Shown: piece by piece, positions 16,356 to 25,299 of the stretch
How the letters are laid out: each line of letters begins with the position of its first letter
Position numbering within the stretch: position 1 is the first letter of the stretch
Assembly: GCA_024642705.1 (NCBI GenBank)
Contig: JAHEAQ010000001.1
Span: forward strand, 45,422 to 98,678
DNA: 53,257 bases
From: Bacteroidota bacterium
GTDB taxonomy: Bacteria; Bacteroidota; Bacteroidia; Chitinophagales; Saprospiraceae
Reading direction: 5' to 3'
Program-made: the position numbers and the translations under genes
Notes under the pieces: model-generated
Told to the model about the DNA's origin: nothing
Databases searched by the model: none
Seen by the model: the letters and a program-made list of their open reading frames with translations, nothing else

Positions 16356-16363
16356 CAAAGGTA
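16356..16363 (-). promoter_or_regulatory. Candidate -7 box upstream of TPP riboswitch
   Basis: On the minus strand TACCTTTG matches TAnnTTTG. It lies about 50 nt before the aptamer, in the gap after the NadR-like gene. The nearest TTG upstream has a short spacing of 15 bases, so support is moderate. It would give the receptor its own transcript starting just ahead of the riboswitch. Confidence 0.4.
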
Positions 16364-16422
16364 TTAAAACGATCTTATCAAGACCTTTTAAATTGCAATT
16401 AATTTATAAACGTAAAAATAAT

Positions 16423-16983
16423 TCAAATGCTGTCACCAAAACTTAATTTCGGTAGCTTTGCAATTTCTTCTAAAACATATTCCAATCTCAGTTCATGACT
16501 GCCTTTTAAAACAATATAATGGCATTGTGAAGATTTTAAATTTTCTTCATATAAATTAAATATTTCATCTCTATCTTCAGGATTTTCTCTTAATGGATCT
16601 TCCTCCCATGCGAAATCTGGTGCACATAAGAGATAAAAATTGTCATCAATCGAAGTCAAATGTTTTGAAATAAATGGGCTCAGTTTGCCGTATTTATATT
16701 TTGACCAAATTTCGTAAGTAAGTAAATTTGTATCTGAGATCAAATATTTTTTTGCAATGCTCAAGTATTCCTGCTCCAAATCTAATTGTCCCTTTGCCAT
16801 GATATCCAAATCTTCAAAAGTATATTCAGGTCCATATAAAGTCAAATAAATTCGTGCATACTCTGGAGTGAAATACTCATCAAAATGATCGGCAATTGCT
16901 TTTGCGATAGTCGTTTTACCAGAAGATTCCGGACCAATAGTAGTAATTCTTCTCACTCTCCCAATTTTAAACAAATAAATCAA
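16423..16983 (-). CDS. NadR-like AAA/P-loop kinase
   Basis: A 186-residue P-loop protein. Walker A is GPESSGKTT (17-25). YFTPEYARIYL, SDTNLLTYEIWSKYKYG and the C-terminal YIVLKGSHELRLEYVLEEI blocks match the ribosylnicotinamide-kinase domain of NadR and its stand-alone relatives. Family members phosphorylate nicotinamide riboside or related nucleosides. It lies immediately upstream of the riboswitch-controlled receptor on the same strand. An inferred alternative role is trapping of imported thiamine by phosphorylation. No PnuC/PnuT transporter is in the window. Confidence 0.72.
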   Translation of the reverse strand: MIYLFKIGRVRRITTIGPESSGKTTIAKAIADHFDEYFTPEYARIYLTLYGPEYTFEDLDIMAKGQLDLEQEYLSIAKKYLISDTNLLTYEIWSKYKYGKLSPFISKHLTSIDDNFYLLCAPDFAWEEDPLRENPEDRDEIFNLYEENLKSSQCHYIVLKGSHELRLEYVLEEIAKLPKLSFGDSI

Positions 16984-17033
16984 TAAATTGCAATACTAAA
17001 TTCAAATTAAGCTATGTTTAATCAGACAAAACG

Positions 17034-17041
17034 TATTTTTG
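17034..17041 (+). promoter_or_regulatory. -7 promoter box within a palindrome
   Basis: TATTTTTG matches TAnnTTTG 45 bp before the 17086 gene. It is part of an inverted repeat GACAAAA-cgta-TTTTTGTC (17025-17043). The symmetry spans the divergent gap between the NadR-like gene and the era operon, so it could be an operator as well. Confidence 0.4.
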
Positions 17042-17085
17042 TCAAAAAAAAATAGATTTAGTTTAAAAATAGAAATTTCAATTTA

Positions 17086-17670
17086 ATGCACGACATAGAA
17101 CCATATTTTAAATGGCGAGACCAATATGTTGCATCTGAAGACAGGGCATCACCATTCTATAAACGGGACTATAGTGAATTTACATTTTCACAAAAAATTT
17201 ATAATTATTTCATTCATCCACAATGGGACCATTTTGGTTCTTCTACACTTTACATGAAGTTGTTATATGTGGACTATGATGAGGCATACTGTCACATTGA
17301 GTTAATTGGAGAATGGAACGATTGCCTCCATAATGATATTATGTATTTAAAAAGAGACATAGCAGATCACCTTTATGAAAACGGAATTAGAAAATTTATC
17401 ATTTATTGTGAAAATGTGTTGAATTTTCATGGATCAGACAATTGTTATTATGAAGAATGGTTGGATGATATAGCAGATGATGGCGGTTGGATATGCTTTA
17501 TAAATGTTTCTGATCATGTAGAAAAAGAGATGTTAGATACTGATTTGCAACATTATACAAATTTCGGCGGCATCTTTAATGACATTGAATGGCGAAGAAA
17601 AAAACCAGAGAATGTGTTTTTTTTAATTGAAGGATTATTAAGAAAGAGTACTAAAAGATTATCATATTAA
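17086..17670 (+). CDS. Conserved protein of unknown function preceding era
   Basis: A 194-residue soluble protein without signal or membrane segments, rich in aromatic and acidic residues (FKWRDQY, HPQWDHFGSSTLYMKLLYVDYDEAY, WLDDIADDGGWICF). I do not recognise a named domain. Related proteins are commonly found next to era in Bacteroidota, as far as I recall, which hints at a role tied to ribosome assembly or the cell cycle. Its TAA stop overlaps the era ATG by one base, so it is translationally coupled to era. No catalytic motif is evident. Confidence 0.75.
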   Translation: MHDIEPYFKWRDQYVASEDRASPFYKRDYSEFTFSQKIYNYFIHPQWDHFGSSTLYMKLLYVDYDEAYCHIELIGEWNDCLHNDIMYLKRDIADHLYENGIRKFIIYCENVLNFHGSDNCYYEEWLDDIADDGGWICFINVSDHVEKEMLDTDLQHYTNFGGIFNDIEWRRKKPENVFFLIEGLLRKSTKRLSY

Positions 17671-18563
17671 TGCACTATTCAGGCTTTATAAATATTGTAG
17701 GGAAACCTAATGTTGGAAAATCTACCTTAATGAATGCCCTGGTGGGTGAAAGAATGTCTATAATTACGCATAAACCTCAGACTACGCGACACAGAATTAT
17801 GGGTATTTTAAGTGGTGAAGATTTTCAAATGGTTTTTTCAGATACTCCTGGGATAATTTATGATACCAATTATAAAATGCAGGAAATCATGAATAACTAT
17901 GCTTTTTCTACCAAAGAAGATTCTGATATTCTAATGTATGTGACTACTCCAGGAGAAAAAAATGATGCAGAAGAAACCATAGTTAGTTTTCTCAAAAGTG
18001 TAGAAGCACCAAAATTTCTCATTGTCAATAAAATTGATCTTTTCGAGCCAATTGAAGTTGCTGAAAGAATTCAAAAATGGGATTCTCTTTTAAAATTTGA
18101 TGAATATTTCATGATTTCGGCACTTAATAAGAAAAACACAGATATTTTATATGATGCTCTAAGGAAGAATCTTCCGGAAGGACCAGCATATTACCCAAAA
18201 GATCAATTATCCGATAAAACAGAACGATTCTTTGTTAGCGAGATTATAAGAGAAAAAATTTTAGAAATCTACAAGCAAGAAATTCCATATTCGACGGAAG
18301 TAGTTATTCTCGAATTCAAAGAAGAAATTAAAAATGGAAAACCATTTGCTAAAATATTTGCAGAGATTTATGTGACAAGAGAAACGCAAAAACCTATTAT
18401 TTTGGGAAAGGGAGGAATGCTGATTAAAAAGCTCGGCATCGAGTCCAGAAAGTCCATTGAAATCTTTTTAGACAAGCATGTTCATTTAGAATTGTTTGTA
18501 AAAGTCAAAAAAGATTGGAGAGATGATGAAAGAACACTCAAACACTTCGGATACGGACAATAG
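17670..18563 (+). CDS. era: GTPase Era
   Basis: A 297-residue GTPase for 16S rRNA maturation and 30S assembly. G1 GKPNVGKS is at 11-18, THKPQTTRHRIMG covers switch I, G3 is DTPG, and G4 is NKID. The C-terminal KH domain contains GKGGMLIKKLGIESRKSIE and ends HLELFVKVKKDWRDDE. Length and order are standard. It overlaps the upstream unknown gene by one base and is followed by der after 31 bp, an arrangement common in this phylum. Confidence 0.98.
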   Translation: MHYSGFINIVGKPNVGKSTLMNALVGERMSIITHKPQTTRHRIMGILSGEDFQMVFSDTPGIIYDTNYKMQEIMNNYAFSTKEDSDILMYVTTPGEKNDAEETIVSFLKSVEAPKFLIVNKIDLFEPIEVAERIQKWDSLLKFDEYFMISALNKKNTDILYDALRKNLPEGPAYYPKDQLSDKTERFFVSEIIREKILEIYKQEIPYSTEVVILEFKEEIKNGKPFAKIFAEIYVTRETQKPIILGKGGMLIKKLGIESRKSIEIFLDKHVHLELFVKVKKDWRDDERTLKHFGYGQ

Positions 18564-18594
18564 ATTATTACCTTTGCAGTTCAGATAAAAAAAT

Positions 18595-19905
18595 ATGTCA
18601 AGAATAGTAGCGATTGTTGGTCGACCTAATGTAGGAAAATCAACCCTTTATAATAGGATTATTGGAGAACGTCAAGCAATCATTGACGACGTAAGTGGAG
18701 TTACCAGAGACCGTATTTATGGTACTTCAGAATGGAATGGTAAATCTTTCACTGTAGTAGATACTGGTGGGTTTGTTAAAAATTCAGAAGATGTATTTGA
18801 AGCTGCGATTAGATTGCAAGTAGAAATTGCTATTGAAGAAGCTGCTGTAATTTTATTTATTACAGATGTTACAACTGGAATCACAGACTTAGATGAGGAA
18901 GTAGCAAATATGTTGAGAAAATGCAAAAAACCAGTAATCCTTGCGGTTAATAAAGTTGATAATAATACTCGTCAACTATCTGCTAATGAATTTTGGAGTC
19001 TCGGCTTCGAAGAAACGCTTTTTCTATCTTCTATTACGGGAAGTGGTTCAGGTGAATTGCTTGATGCTGTAGCAGAAAAACTTCCACCTGATGCAGAAGA
19101 AGAAGAATTGGATGAAATTCCGAAATTTGCAATCATTGGCCAACCAAATGTTGGCAAATCATCTCTAACAAATGCACTATTAGGAGAAGAGCGAAACATT
19201 GTAACAAGCATAGCCGGAACCACAAGAGATTCAATTCATTCGCATTACAATAAATTTGGAAAGGAATTTTACATCATAGATACTGCGGGGATAAGGAAGA
19301 AAAATAAGGTGCACGAGGATTTAGAATTTTATTCAGTGATGCGGGCAGTAAGATCCATTGAAGATTCTGATATTTGCATTTTAATGATTGATGCTCAGAC
19401 TGGCATTGAATCGCAAGACATGAGCTTATTGAGTCTTGTCCATAAAAGACGAAAAGGTCTTGTCATCGTTGTGAATAAATGGGATTTGATTAAAGAGAAA
19501 GAAACAAATACCGCAAAAGAATACACTGAAAAAATAAAGAATAAAATTGCCCCATTCAAGGATGTCCCTATTCTGTTTGTCTCAGTTCTTGAGAAACAAA
19601 GAATTTTCAAAGTAATTGAAGCAGCAATGGAAGTAAATGAAAATAGAAACCAAAAAATTAAAACTTCAGTCCTCAATGAATTACTCTTGGACCAAATAGA
19701 CAGAAATCCACCTCCAGCTGACAGAGGTAGAATAATAAAAATAAAATACATCATGCAACTTCCTTTGAAACATCCTGCTTTTGCATTTTTCTGCAATCAT
19801 CCTAAGCATATAAAGAATAGTTATAAAGGTTATTTAGAAAACTTGATGCGTAAGCACTTTAATTTTGAAGGAGTTCCAATTAGTATAGTTTTTAAAGAGA
19901 AATAG
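18595..19905 (+). CDS. der: Ribosome biogenesis GTPase Der (EngA)
   Basis: A 436-residue protein with two tandem GTPase domains. The first starts GRPNVGKST (9-17) with DTGG as G3; the second starts GQPNVGKSS near residue 180 with DTAG and NKWD. A C-terminal KH-like domain follows (RGRIIKIKYIMQLPLKHPAF). Der acts in 50S subunit assembly. It lies 31 bp after era and only 2 bp before rfbC, so it is probably co-transcribed with both. Confidence 0.98.
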   Translation: MSRIVAIVGRPNVGKSTLYNRIIGERQAIIDDVSGVTRDRIYGTSEWNGKSFTVVDTGGFVKNSEDVFEAAIRLQVEIAIEEAAVILFITDVTTGITDLDEEVANMLRKCKKPVILAVNKVDNNTRQLSANEFWSLGFEETLFLSSITGSGSGELLDAVAEKLPPDAEEEELDEIPKFAIIGQPNVGKSSLTNALLGEERNIVTSIAGTTRDSIHSHYNKFGKEFYIIDTAGIRKKNKVHEDLEFYSVMRAVRSIEDSDICILMIDAQTGIESQDMSLLSLVHKRRKGLVIVVNKWDLIKEKETNTAKEYTEKIKNKIAPFKDVPILFVSVLEKQRIFKVIEAAMEVNENRNQKIKTSVLNELLLDQIDRNPPPADRGRIIKIKYIMQLPLKHPAFAFFCNHPKHIKNSYKGYLENLMRKHFNFEGVPISIVFKEK

Positions 19906-19907
19906 GA

Positions 19908-20456
19908 ATGCGAATTATTGAAACTGGGCTGGATAATCTTTTCATTATCGAACCAAACATATTTGGAGATGATCGAGGTTATTTTTTTGAAAGTTATAAT
20001 AAAAAATTACTCCAAAATAAAGGTATCCAAACTGAATTTATTCAGGACAACGAAGCACTTTCTGCTAAAAATATATTTAGAGGATTTCACTACCAATTAC
20101 CGCCTTTTGCACAAGCCAAGCTTGTCAGAGTTATTTGTGGAAGTGTCCTTGACATTGTGATTGATATAAGGCCTCTATCTTCTACTTACAAAAAAGTTTT
20201 TCAATTGGTGTTAAGTGGGCAAAACAAAAAACAATTGTATGTTCCCGAAGGTTTTGCACATGGCTATTTGTCACTAGAGGACAACACTGTTTTTTCATAC
20301 AAAGTGAACCAAAATTACAACCAGGAAAGTGAAAGAGGTATCTCTTATCTTGACCCATCTTTATCCATAGATTGGCCTTCAGAAATAGCCAATTTTATCA
20401 CTTCAGAAAAAGATAAAAACAACCCGGTACTTGGTAAACACACACCTTATGAATAA
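19908..20456 (+). CDS. rfbC: dTDP-4-dehydrorhamnose 3,5-epimerase
   Basis: A 182-residue cupin that epimerises dTDP-4-keto-6-deoxyglucose at C3 and C5, the third step of dTDP-L-rhamnose synthesis. Diagnostic parts are DDRGYFFESYN, the catalytic His in IFRGFHYQ, RVICGSVLDIVIDIR, and PEGFAHGYLSLED. The normal length is 180-190 residues. It begins 2 bp after der and overlaps rfbD by 8 bp. rfbA and rfbB, needed for the first two steps, are not in the window. Confidence 0.97.
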   Translation: MRIIETGLDNLFIIEPNIFGDDRGYFFESYNKKLLQNKGIQTEFIQDNEALSAKNIFRGFHYQLPPFAQAKLVRVICGSVLDIVIDIRPLSSTYKKVFQLVLSGQNKKQLYVPEGFAHGYLSLEDNTVFSYKVNQNYNQESERGISYLDPSLSIDWPSEIANFITSEKDKNNPVLGKHTPYE

Positions 20457-21327
20457 AATTCTTGTAACTGGTAGTAATGGTCAATTGGGTAGCGAATTTC
20501 AATTTTTAGCTGAAAAATATCCAAATTTAGATTTCTTTTTCTTTGATAAAGCAAATCTTGACATTTCGGACAAATCAGCGGTTCAATCCATTTTTGAAAA
20601 ACATTCGTTTTCATATTTGATCAATTGCGCTGCATATACAAAGGTAGACAAAGCGGAAGAAGAACCAGAAATTGCCTTTCAAATAAATGTCCAGGCAATA
20701 GAAATCCTCGCCCAATTATGCAAAGCAAATAATACCATCTTTATTCATATTTCTACTGATTATGTGTACGATCCAGAGCATTTTTTTGCTAATGATGAAA
20801 ATATGGAATGTTCACCAAAAAGCAATTACGCAAAAAGTAAATTGAAAGGGGAATTAGTTCTTTCAAAAATGCTTGAAAGATATATTATCATTCGTTCTTC
20901 CTGGATTTATTCCTCTTTTGGGTATAATTTTGTGAAGACGATGATCAAATTAGGAAAAGAAAAAACGGAGTTGAGGATCGTAAATGATCAGATCGGAAGT
21001 CCTACGTATGCTCGAGATTTGGCAGAAGCAATACTAGAAATTATTAGAGTTATCGAGCATTCATCCGAGCAAAATAAATTTTGGGGAACCTACAATTACA
21101 GCAATCTTGGGTTTATTTCTTGGGATGAATTTGCATCTGAAATTTTCAAAATTGCCAACTTAAGTTGCAAAATCATACCAATTCCATCTTCTGAATATCC
21201 ATCATTAGCTTCAAGACCAATAAATTCAAGATTATCCAAATCTAAAATTGCAGATACTTTTCAATTGCAATTAAAGCATTGGAAAAAAAGCTTGCAGAAA
21301 TGCATTGGGGAAATCGATATAGCCTGA
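20449..21327 (+). CDS. rfbD: dTDP-4-dehydrorhamnose reductase
   Basis: A 292-residue SDR-superfamily reductase making dTDP-L-rhamnose with NADPH. The start MNKILVTGSNGQLGSEF places the Rossmann GxxGxxG right at the N terminus; an upstream in-frame start at 20431 would add six residues ahead of it and is not needed. Other motifs are NCAAYTKVDKAEEE, STDYVYD, the YxxxK active site in NYAKSKLKGE, and RSSWIYS. It overlaps the rfbC stop by 8 bp. A stem-loop follows 17 bp after the stop. Confidence 0.96.
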   Translation: MNKILVTGSNGQLGSEFQFLAEKYPNLDFFFFDKANLDISDKSAVQSIFEKHSFSYLINCAAYTKVDKAEEEPEIAFQINVQAIEILAQLCKANNTIFIHISTDYVYDPEHFFANDENMECSPKSNYAKSKLKGELVLSKMLERYIIIRSSWIYSSFGYNFVKTMIKLGKEKTELRIVNDQIGSPTYARDLAEAILEIIRVIEHSSEQNKFWGTYNYSNLGFISWDEFASEIFKIANLSCKIIPIPSSEYPSLASRPINSRLSKSKIADTFQLQLKHWKKSLQKCIGEIDIA

Positions 21328-21794
21328 ATATTTAAATTGCCTAGAGTATAGATTTCCATCTTCTACTAATAGAAGATTATACTCAGAAATCAACCTGATG
21401 TATCGGTTTTTCAACAGAATAATGAACTAAAAATCACAAAAAATCTGATATTCTTGGTTAACTCTTTGGCCTAGATTCCACCTTGGTCTATATATATCAT
21501 AAATGCTCATTGATACACAATGCTAACAATTATGGTCTGGGCAATAAATAAAACCAACCTAAAAACTTACAATTTTTTTAATTTAATAGAGCTTTTTTGG
21601 AAAACGATTTTAGTTGTTGAACAGTCGCGAAATAATCTTTTAGGGATGGTCATAAGGAATCAATTTACATTTAAGCTTTTCGTTAATCAAAGCAAAAAAA
21701 ATTAAAATTATTGAATTTGAACAAAAGATTGCTGAAATGTATTAAAGAAATAGACAACTGAATTGGTTTCTAAGGCGTTTATTAACTAACTTCA
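21328..21794. other. Intergenic stretch with stem-loop and possible rfbD remnant
   Basis: 467 bp without a supported gene. It holds the stem-loop at 21344-21384. Near its right end (21721-21761) the translation KRLLKCIKEIDN then stop resembles the end of rfbD (SLQKCIGEIDIA then stop), and the bases are similar too. This suggests a decayed duplicate. A 61-codon frame at 21520-21705 has no recognisable features. Confidence 0.5.
21344..21384 (+). terminator. Stem-loop after rfbD
   Basis: Outer arms GAGTATA / TATACTC and inner arms TCTTCTA / TAGAAGA around a 4 nt loop, with a bulge of 8 nt on the left. There is no T-run after it, so it may be an mRNA 3' end stabiliser or a Rho-type end rather than a strict intrinsic terminator. 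Confidence 0.4.
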
Positions 21795-24557
21795 TTGTTT
21801 AAAATAAATACATTGTTGAAGCCTATTTTATATAAAACATTTCTTGCAATTATTCTGCTCCTTGTTTTGGTTACAAATGCAACGGCAACTCATAATCGTG
21901 CTGGTGAAATAATATATACTCAAATTGGAGATTTAACTATTAGAGCAACAATCATAACTTATACAAAAACGAGTAGTGCTGATGCCGATAGGGACAGTTT
22001 AGAGTTATATTGGGGTGATGGAACAAATGAATTTATCCGTAGATCCAATGGAAATGGAAATGAACTTGAAGGAGATATTAAATTAAATTATTATATCGCC
22101 GAACACACCTATCCGGGCAGAGGAACTTATACCATGCATTTCACAGATCCCAATCGTGTAGCCAATATATTAAATGTTAATGCTCCGAATTCTATTGAAA
22201 TACCATTTTATGTTCAGACTACATTTACTTTCCTTAATCCACAATTTCAAGGATCCAATAGTTCAGTTCAATTGCTAAAAGAACCAATTGATTTTGCATG
22301 TGTAGGAAAGAAATTTATTCACAATCCCAATGCTTACGATCCTGACAACGACAGTATTTCTTACGAACTTATTATGCCTAGAGAAGCTCCAGATGCATTT
22401 GTTCCGAAATACAAATTTCCTGATGAAATAGTTGTTGGACCTTTCAATCAAATATCATTAGACCCTGTGACTGGAGATTTTGAATGGATATCTCCTCAAA
22501 TCATTGGAGAATACAATATTGCCATTAAGATTAATGAATATAGAGGAGGCGTTTTGATAGGAAGTGTTATTAGAGACATGCAAATTTTTGTTTCCAATTG
22601 TGAAAACGATCCACCTACCATTGAAAGCATAGACGAAATTTGTGTAATAGCAGGGGAAAAAATAAGTATCCCAATATTGGTAAATGATCCTAATTCTGGT
22701 CAAAAAGTAAGAATTACTGCCACTGGAGGGCCATTTGAACAAGAACTTTCTCCGGCTTTGTTGATTGCTTCTGAAGACTATGTTTCTCCTGAAGCAATGG
22801 CGATTTTTGAATGGCAAACAACCTGTGATCATATTGCCAATTCATATTACCAAATTGTAGTCAGAGCTGTGGATGATTTCTTTAAAGATAAAGACAGTGG
22901 CTTGGCTGCATTAAAAACAATTCGAATCAAAGTGGTTGGTCCTCCACCTGAAAATTTAGATTCGGAAACATTTGCCGATGGAATAAAACTTACATGGGAT
23001 GCTCCCTATTCATGTGAAGAAACTGAAAATGGATTTTTTCAAGGTTTTTCAATATGGCGGAAATTAAAAAGCAACCAATTTCCATTAGACACTTGTGATC
23101 CTGGATTGAATGGGAAACAATACGAAAAAATAGTTTACATTTCCAATAATAAAGTTGGAAACAATTACGAATATTTTGACAAAGATGTTTTAAAAGGAAA
23201 TACTTATTGTTACAGGATCCTTGGAGAATTTGCAAAACTTTCAGAATTAGGTTTCCCTTTTAATCCTATTTCAAGTCTTCCTTCCAATGAAACCTGTGGT
23301 ATATTAGTTAGAGATATTCCTATCATTACAAAAGTCTCTGTAGAAGAAACTGATGCATTTAACGGATCTATAGAAATAAAATGGAACAAACCAAAAATAC
23401 CAGATTTGGATACAATTTTATTCCCTGGTCCATATAGATATCAGCTTTTAAGGTCCGAAGGTTTCAATTCTTCAGTTTTTACTCCAATTATTTCAGCAAA
23501 CTTTACAAGTACATTTTTCGCTACAAATACGGACTCTGTCTTTTTAGATGAAAACCTTAATACAATAATACAGCCATATACTTATAGAGTTGATTTCTAT
23601 ACTGGTGTAAATTCGACCCTTTATGGTTCTTCATCTAGTGCTTCATCCATATTTTTAAGTTCTACATCTAATGATAAAATAATTAATCTTGTTTGGAACG
23701 AAGTAGTACCTTGGGAAAACTATCAATATACCATCTTTAGAAAAAATAATATTTCTGGTGACCTAGAAGAAATAGCCAAAGTGCTTAATCAGAATTATTC
23801 TGATATTGGAATAGAAAATGGCGAAGAGTATTGTTATGTCATAGAAAGTGAGGGCACCTATGGTATAAAAGGAATTGAAGATCCATTGTTTAATTTGAGT
23901 GAAGAAATTTGTAATGTTGCAAGAGATTCAATGGCACCTTGCATCCCTGTTCTTTCTGTTTTAAATCTGTGCGATAATCCAGAACTTTTAGGCCCAAATG
24001 GGGAATTAATCAATTTATTAAAATGGGGAGAACCAGAACTTGGTTGCTTAACTAATAGAGATGTGGCCTCATTTAATATATATTATTCTTCCGATAGTAG
24101 CGAATTCGAATGGATTGCAAATTCAAGTATAAATAGTGCTTTTGAATACAAAGATATTCTGGACAACGCTATTTCCGGATGTTATGCCATTACATCCATA
24201 GATTCTTCTGGAAACGAAAGCGTTTTTTCTGAGATTGTTTGTTCAGCAAATTGCCCATTATATGAATTACCGAACGTTTTCACTCCTAATGGCGATAATC
24301 AAAATGATTTGTTTGTACCAATTCAAAATAGATTTGTGGAATCGATAGATATGAAAATTTTTAATCGGTGGGGAGAAAAAGTTTTTGAAACTTCTGACCC
24401 TGAGATAAATTGGGATGGAACCAACCAAAGAGGTATAGATTTAGCTGAAGGAGTATATTTTTATACAGTTTTGGTTAAAGAAACACAGCTTGGACGTAAT
24501 TTAACCAGAGGAATTGGGAAACTAAGTGGCTCAATTCACCTTATAAGATCAAATTAA
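21795..24557 (+). CDS. Large secreted protein with T9SS type B (gliding-motility) C-terminal domain
   Basis: A 920-residue exported protein. A hydrophobic signal (AIILLLVLVTNATA, about residues 18-32) is followed by HNRAGEIIYTQIGD, an opening seen in many Bacteroidota gliding-associated proteins. Fibronectin-like segments follow. The C-terminal ~85 residues (LPNVFTPNGDNQND, MKIFNRWGEKVFE, WDGTN, GVYFYTVLV) are the CHU_C/type B sorting domain recognised by the type IX secretion system. There is no ATG before the signal: an in-frame stop sits at 21783, so translation starts at TTG 21795 or a later TTG. It ends directly before ribE with no gap. Confidence 0.9.
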   Translation: MFKINTLLKPILYKTFLAIILLLVLVTNATATHNRAGEIIYTQIGDLTIRATIITYTKTSSADADRDSLELYWGDGTNEFIRRSNGNGNELEGDIKLNYYIAEHTYPGRGTYTMHFTDPNRVANILNVNAPNSIEIPFYVQTTFTFLNPQFQGSNSSVQLLKEPIDFACVGKKFIHNPNAYDPDNDSISYELIMPREAPDAFVPKYKFPDEIVVGPFNQISLDPVTGDFEWISPQIIGEYNIAIKINEYRGGVLIGSVIRDMQIFVSNCENDPPTIESIDEICVIAGEKISIPILVNDPNSGQKVRITATGGPFEQELSPALLIASEDYVSPEAMAIFEWQTTCDHIANSYYQIVVRAVDDFFKDKDSGLAALKTIRIKVVGPPPENLDSETFADGIKLTWDAPYSCEETENGFFQGFSIWRKLKSNQFPLDTCDPGLNGKQYEKIVYISNNKVGNNYEYFDKDVLKGNTYCYRILGEFAKLSELGFPFNPISSLPSNETCGILVRDIPIITKVSVEETDAFNGSIEIKWNKPKIPDLDTILFPGPYRYQLLRSEGFNSSVFTPIISANFTSTFFATNTDSVFLDENLNTIIQPYTYRVDFYTGVNSTLYGSSSSASSIFLSSTSNDKIINLVWNEVVPWENYQYTIFRKNNISGDLEEIAKVLNQNYSDIGIENGEEYCYVIESEGTYGIKGIEDPLFNLSEEICNVARDSMAPCIPVLSVLNLCDNPELLGPNGELINLLKWGEPELGCLTNRDVASFNIYYSSDSSEFEWIANSSINSAFEYKDILDNAISGCYAITSIDSSGNESVFSEIVCSANCPLYELPNVFTPNGDNQNDLFVPIQNRFVESIDMKIFNRWGEKVFETSDPEINWDGTNQRGIDLAEGVYFYTVLVKETQLGRNLTRGIGKLSGSIHLIRSN

Positions 24558-25154
24558 ATGTTTACAGGAATTATTGAAAATTTAGGAACCATAAAAAAAA
24601 TTACAAGTGCTGGTTCAAATAAGAACTTTCACATTGAATCTTACATTACTCCTGAATTAAAAATTGATCAAAGTGTCGCTCACAATGGAGTCTGTCTGAC
24701 AGTTGTTAATATAGAAGGGAATACATATATGGTTACAGCTATCAAGGAAACACTTGAAAAGACCAATATGGGTTTGTTGAAAGTAAATGATAAAGTAAAT
24801 CTAGAACGGTCGCTTACTCTTGAAAAAAGATTAGATGGGCATATGGTTCAAGGACATGTGGATACCATTGCTAAATGCAAATCAATTGTTTCTGAAAATG
24901 GCAGTTGGCTTTATACTTTTGAAGTGGACAAAGCATTCAGTGAATTGATGGTTGAAAAAGGATCCATATGCGTTAGTGGTACAAGTTTAACTTTAGTGAA
25001 TGTGAAGAGCAATGAATTCTCAGTGGCAATCATACCTTATACATATGAACATACCATTTTCCATACTTTGGAAATTGGAAGTAATGTCAATATTGAATTC
25101 GATATGATGGGAAAATACATCCTAAAATATCTTAAAGGTTTAAACTTAAAATAG
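24558..25154 (+). CDS. ribE: Riboflavin synthase, alpha subunit
   Basis: A 198-residue enzyme that dismutates two 6,7-dimethyl-8-ribityllumazine molecules to riboflavin. It has the two similar lumazine-binding halves: the first begins MFTGIIENLG with VAHNGVCLTV, the second follows HMVQGHVDTIA with CVSGTSLTLV. The N-terminal MFTGIIE is diagnostic. Its ATG abuts the stop of the T9SS cargo gene without a gap. No FMN riboswitch is visible nearby, so it may depend on read-through from the upstream gene. Confidence 0.97.
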   Translation: MFTGIIENLGTIKKITSAGSNKNFHIESYITPELKIDQSVAHNGVCLTVVNIEGNTYMVTAIKETLEKTNMGLLKVNDKVNLERSLTLEKRLDGHMVQGHVDTIAKCKSIVSENGSWLYTFEVDKAFSELMVEKGSICVSGTSLTLVNVKSNEFSVAIIPYTYEHTIFHTLEIGSNVNIEFDMMGKYILKYLKGLNLK

Positions 25155-25299
25155 TTTCAATTTCAATTAAATGATCCATTCTGATTATAATCCTTATAAC
25201 ACTCAGAAAATTTACATTAGTGATCTCTATTAAAAATAATTATCCGTACTTTAATAAACCCTTATTAAAATTCATTTTTCATAAAATCCAATTCTGAAT

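Noticed and set aside
21520-21705. 61-codon frame upstream of the T9SS cargo gene
   Set aside because: No domain and no ribosome-binding or promoter support; overlaps a region with a decayed rfbD-like end.
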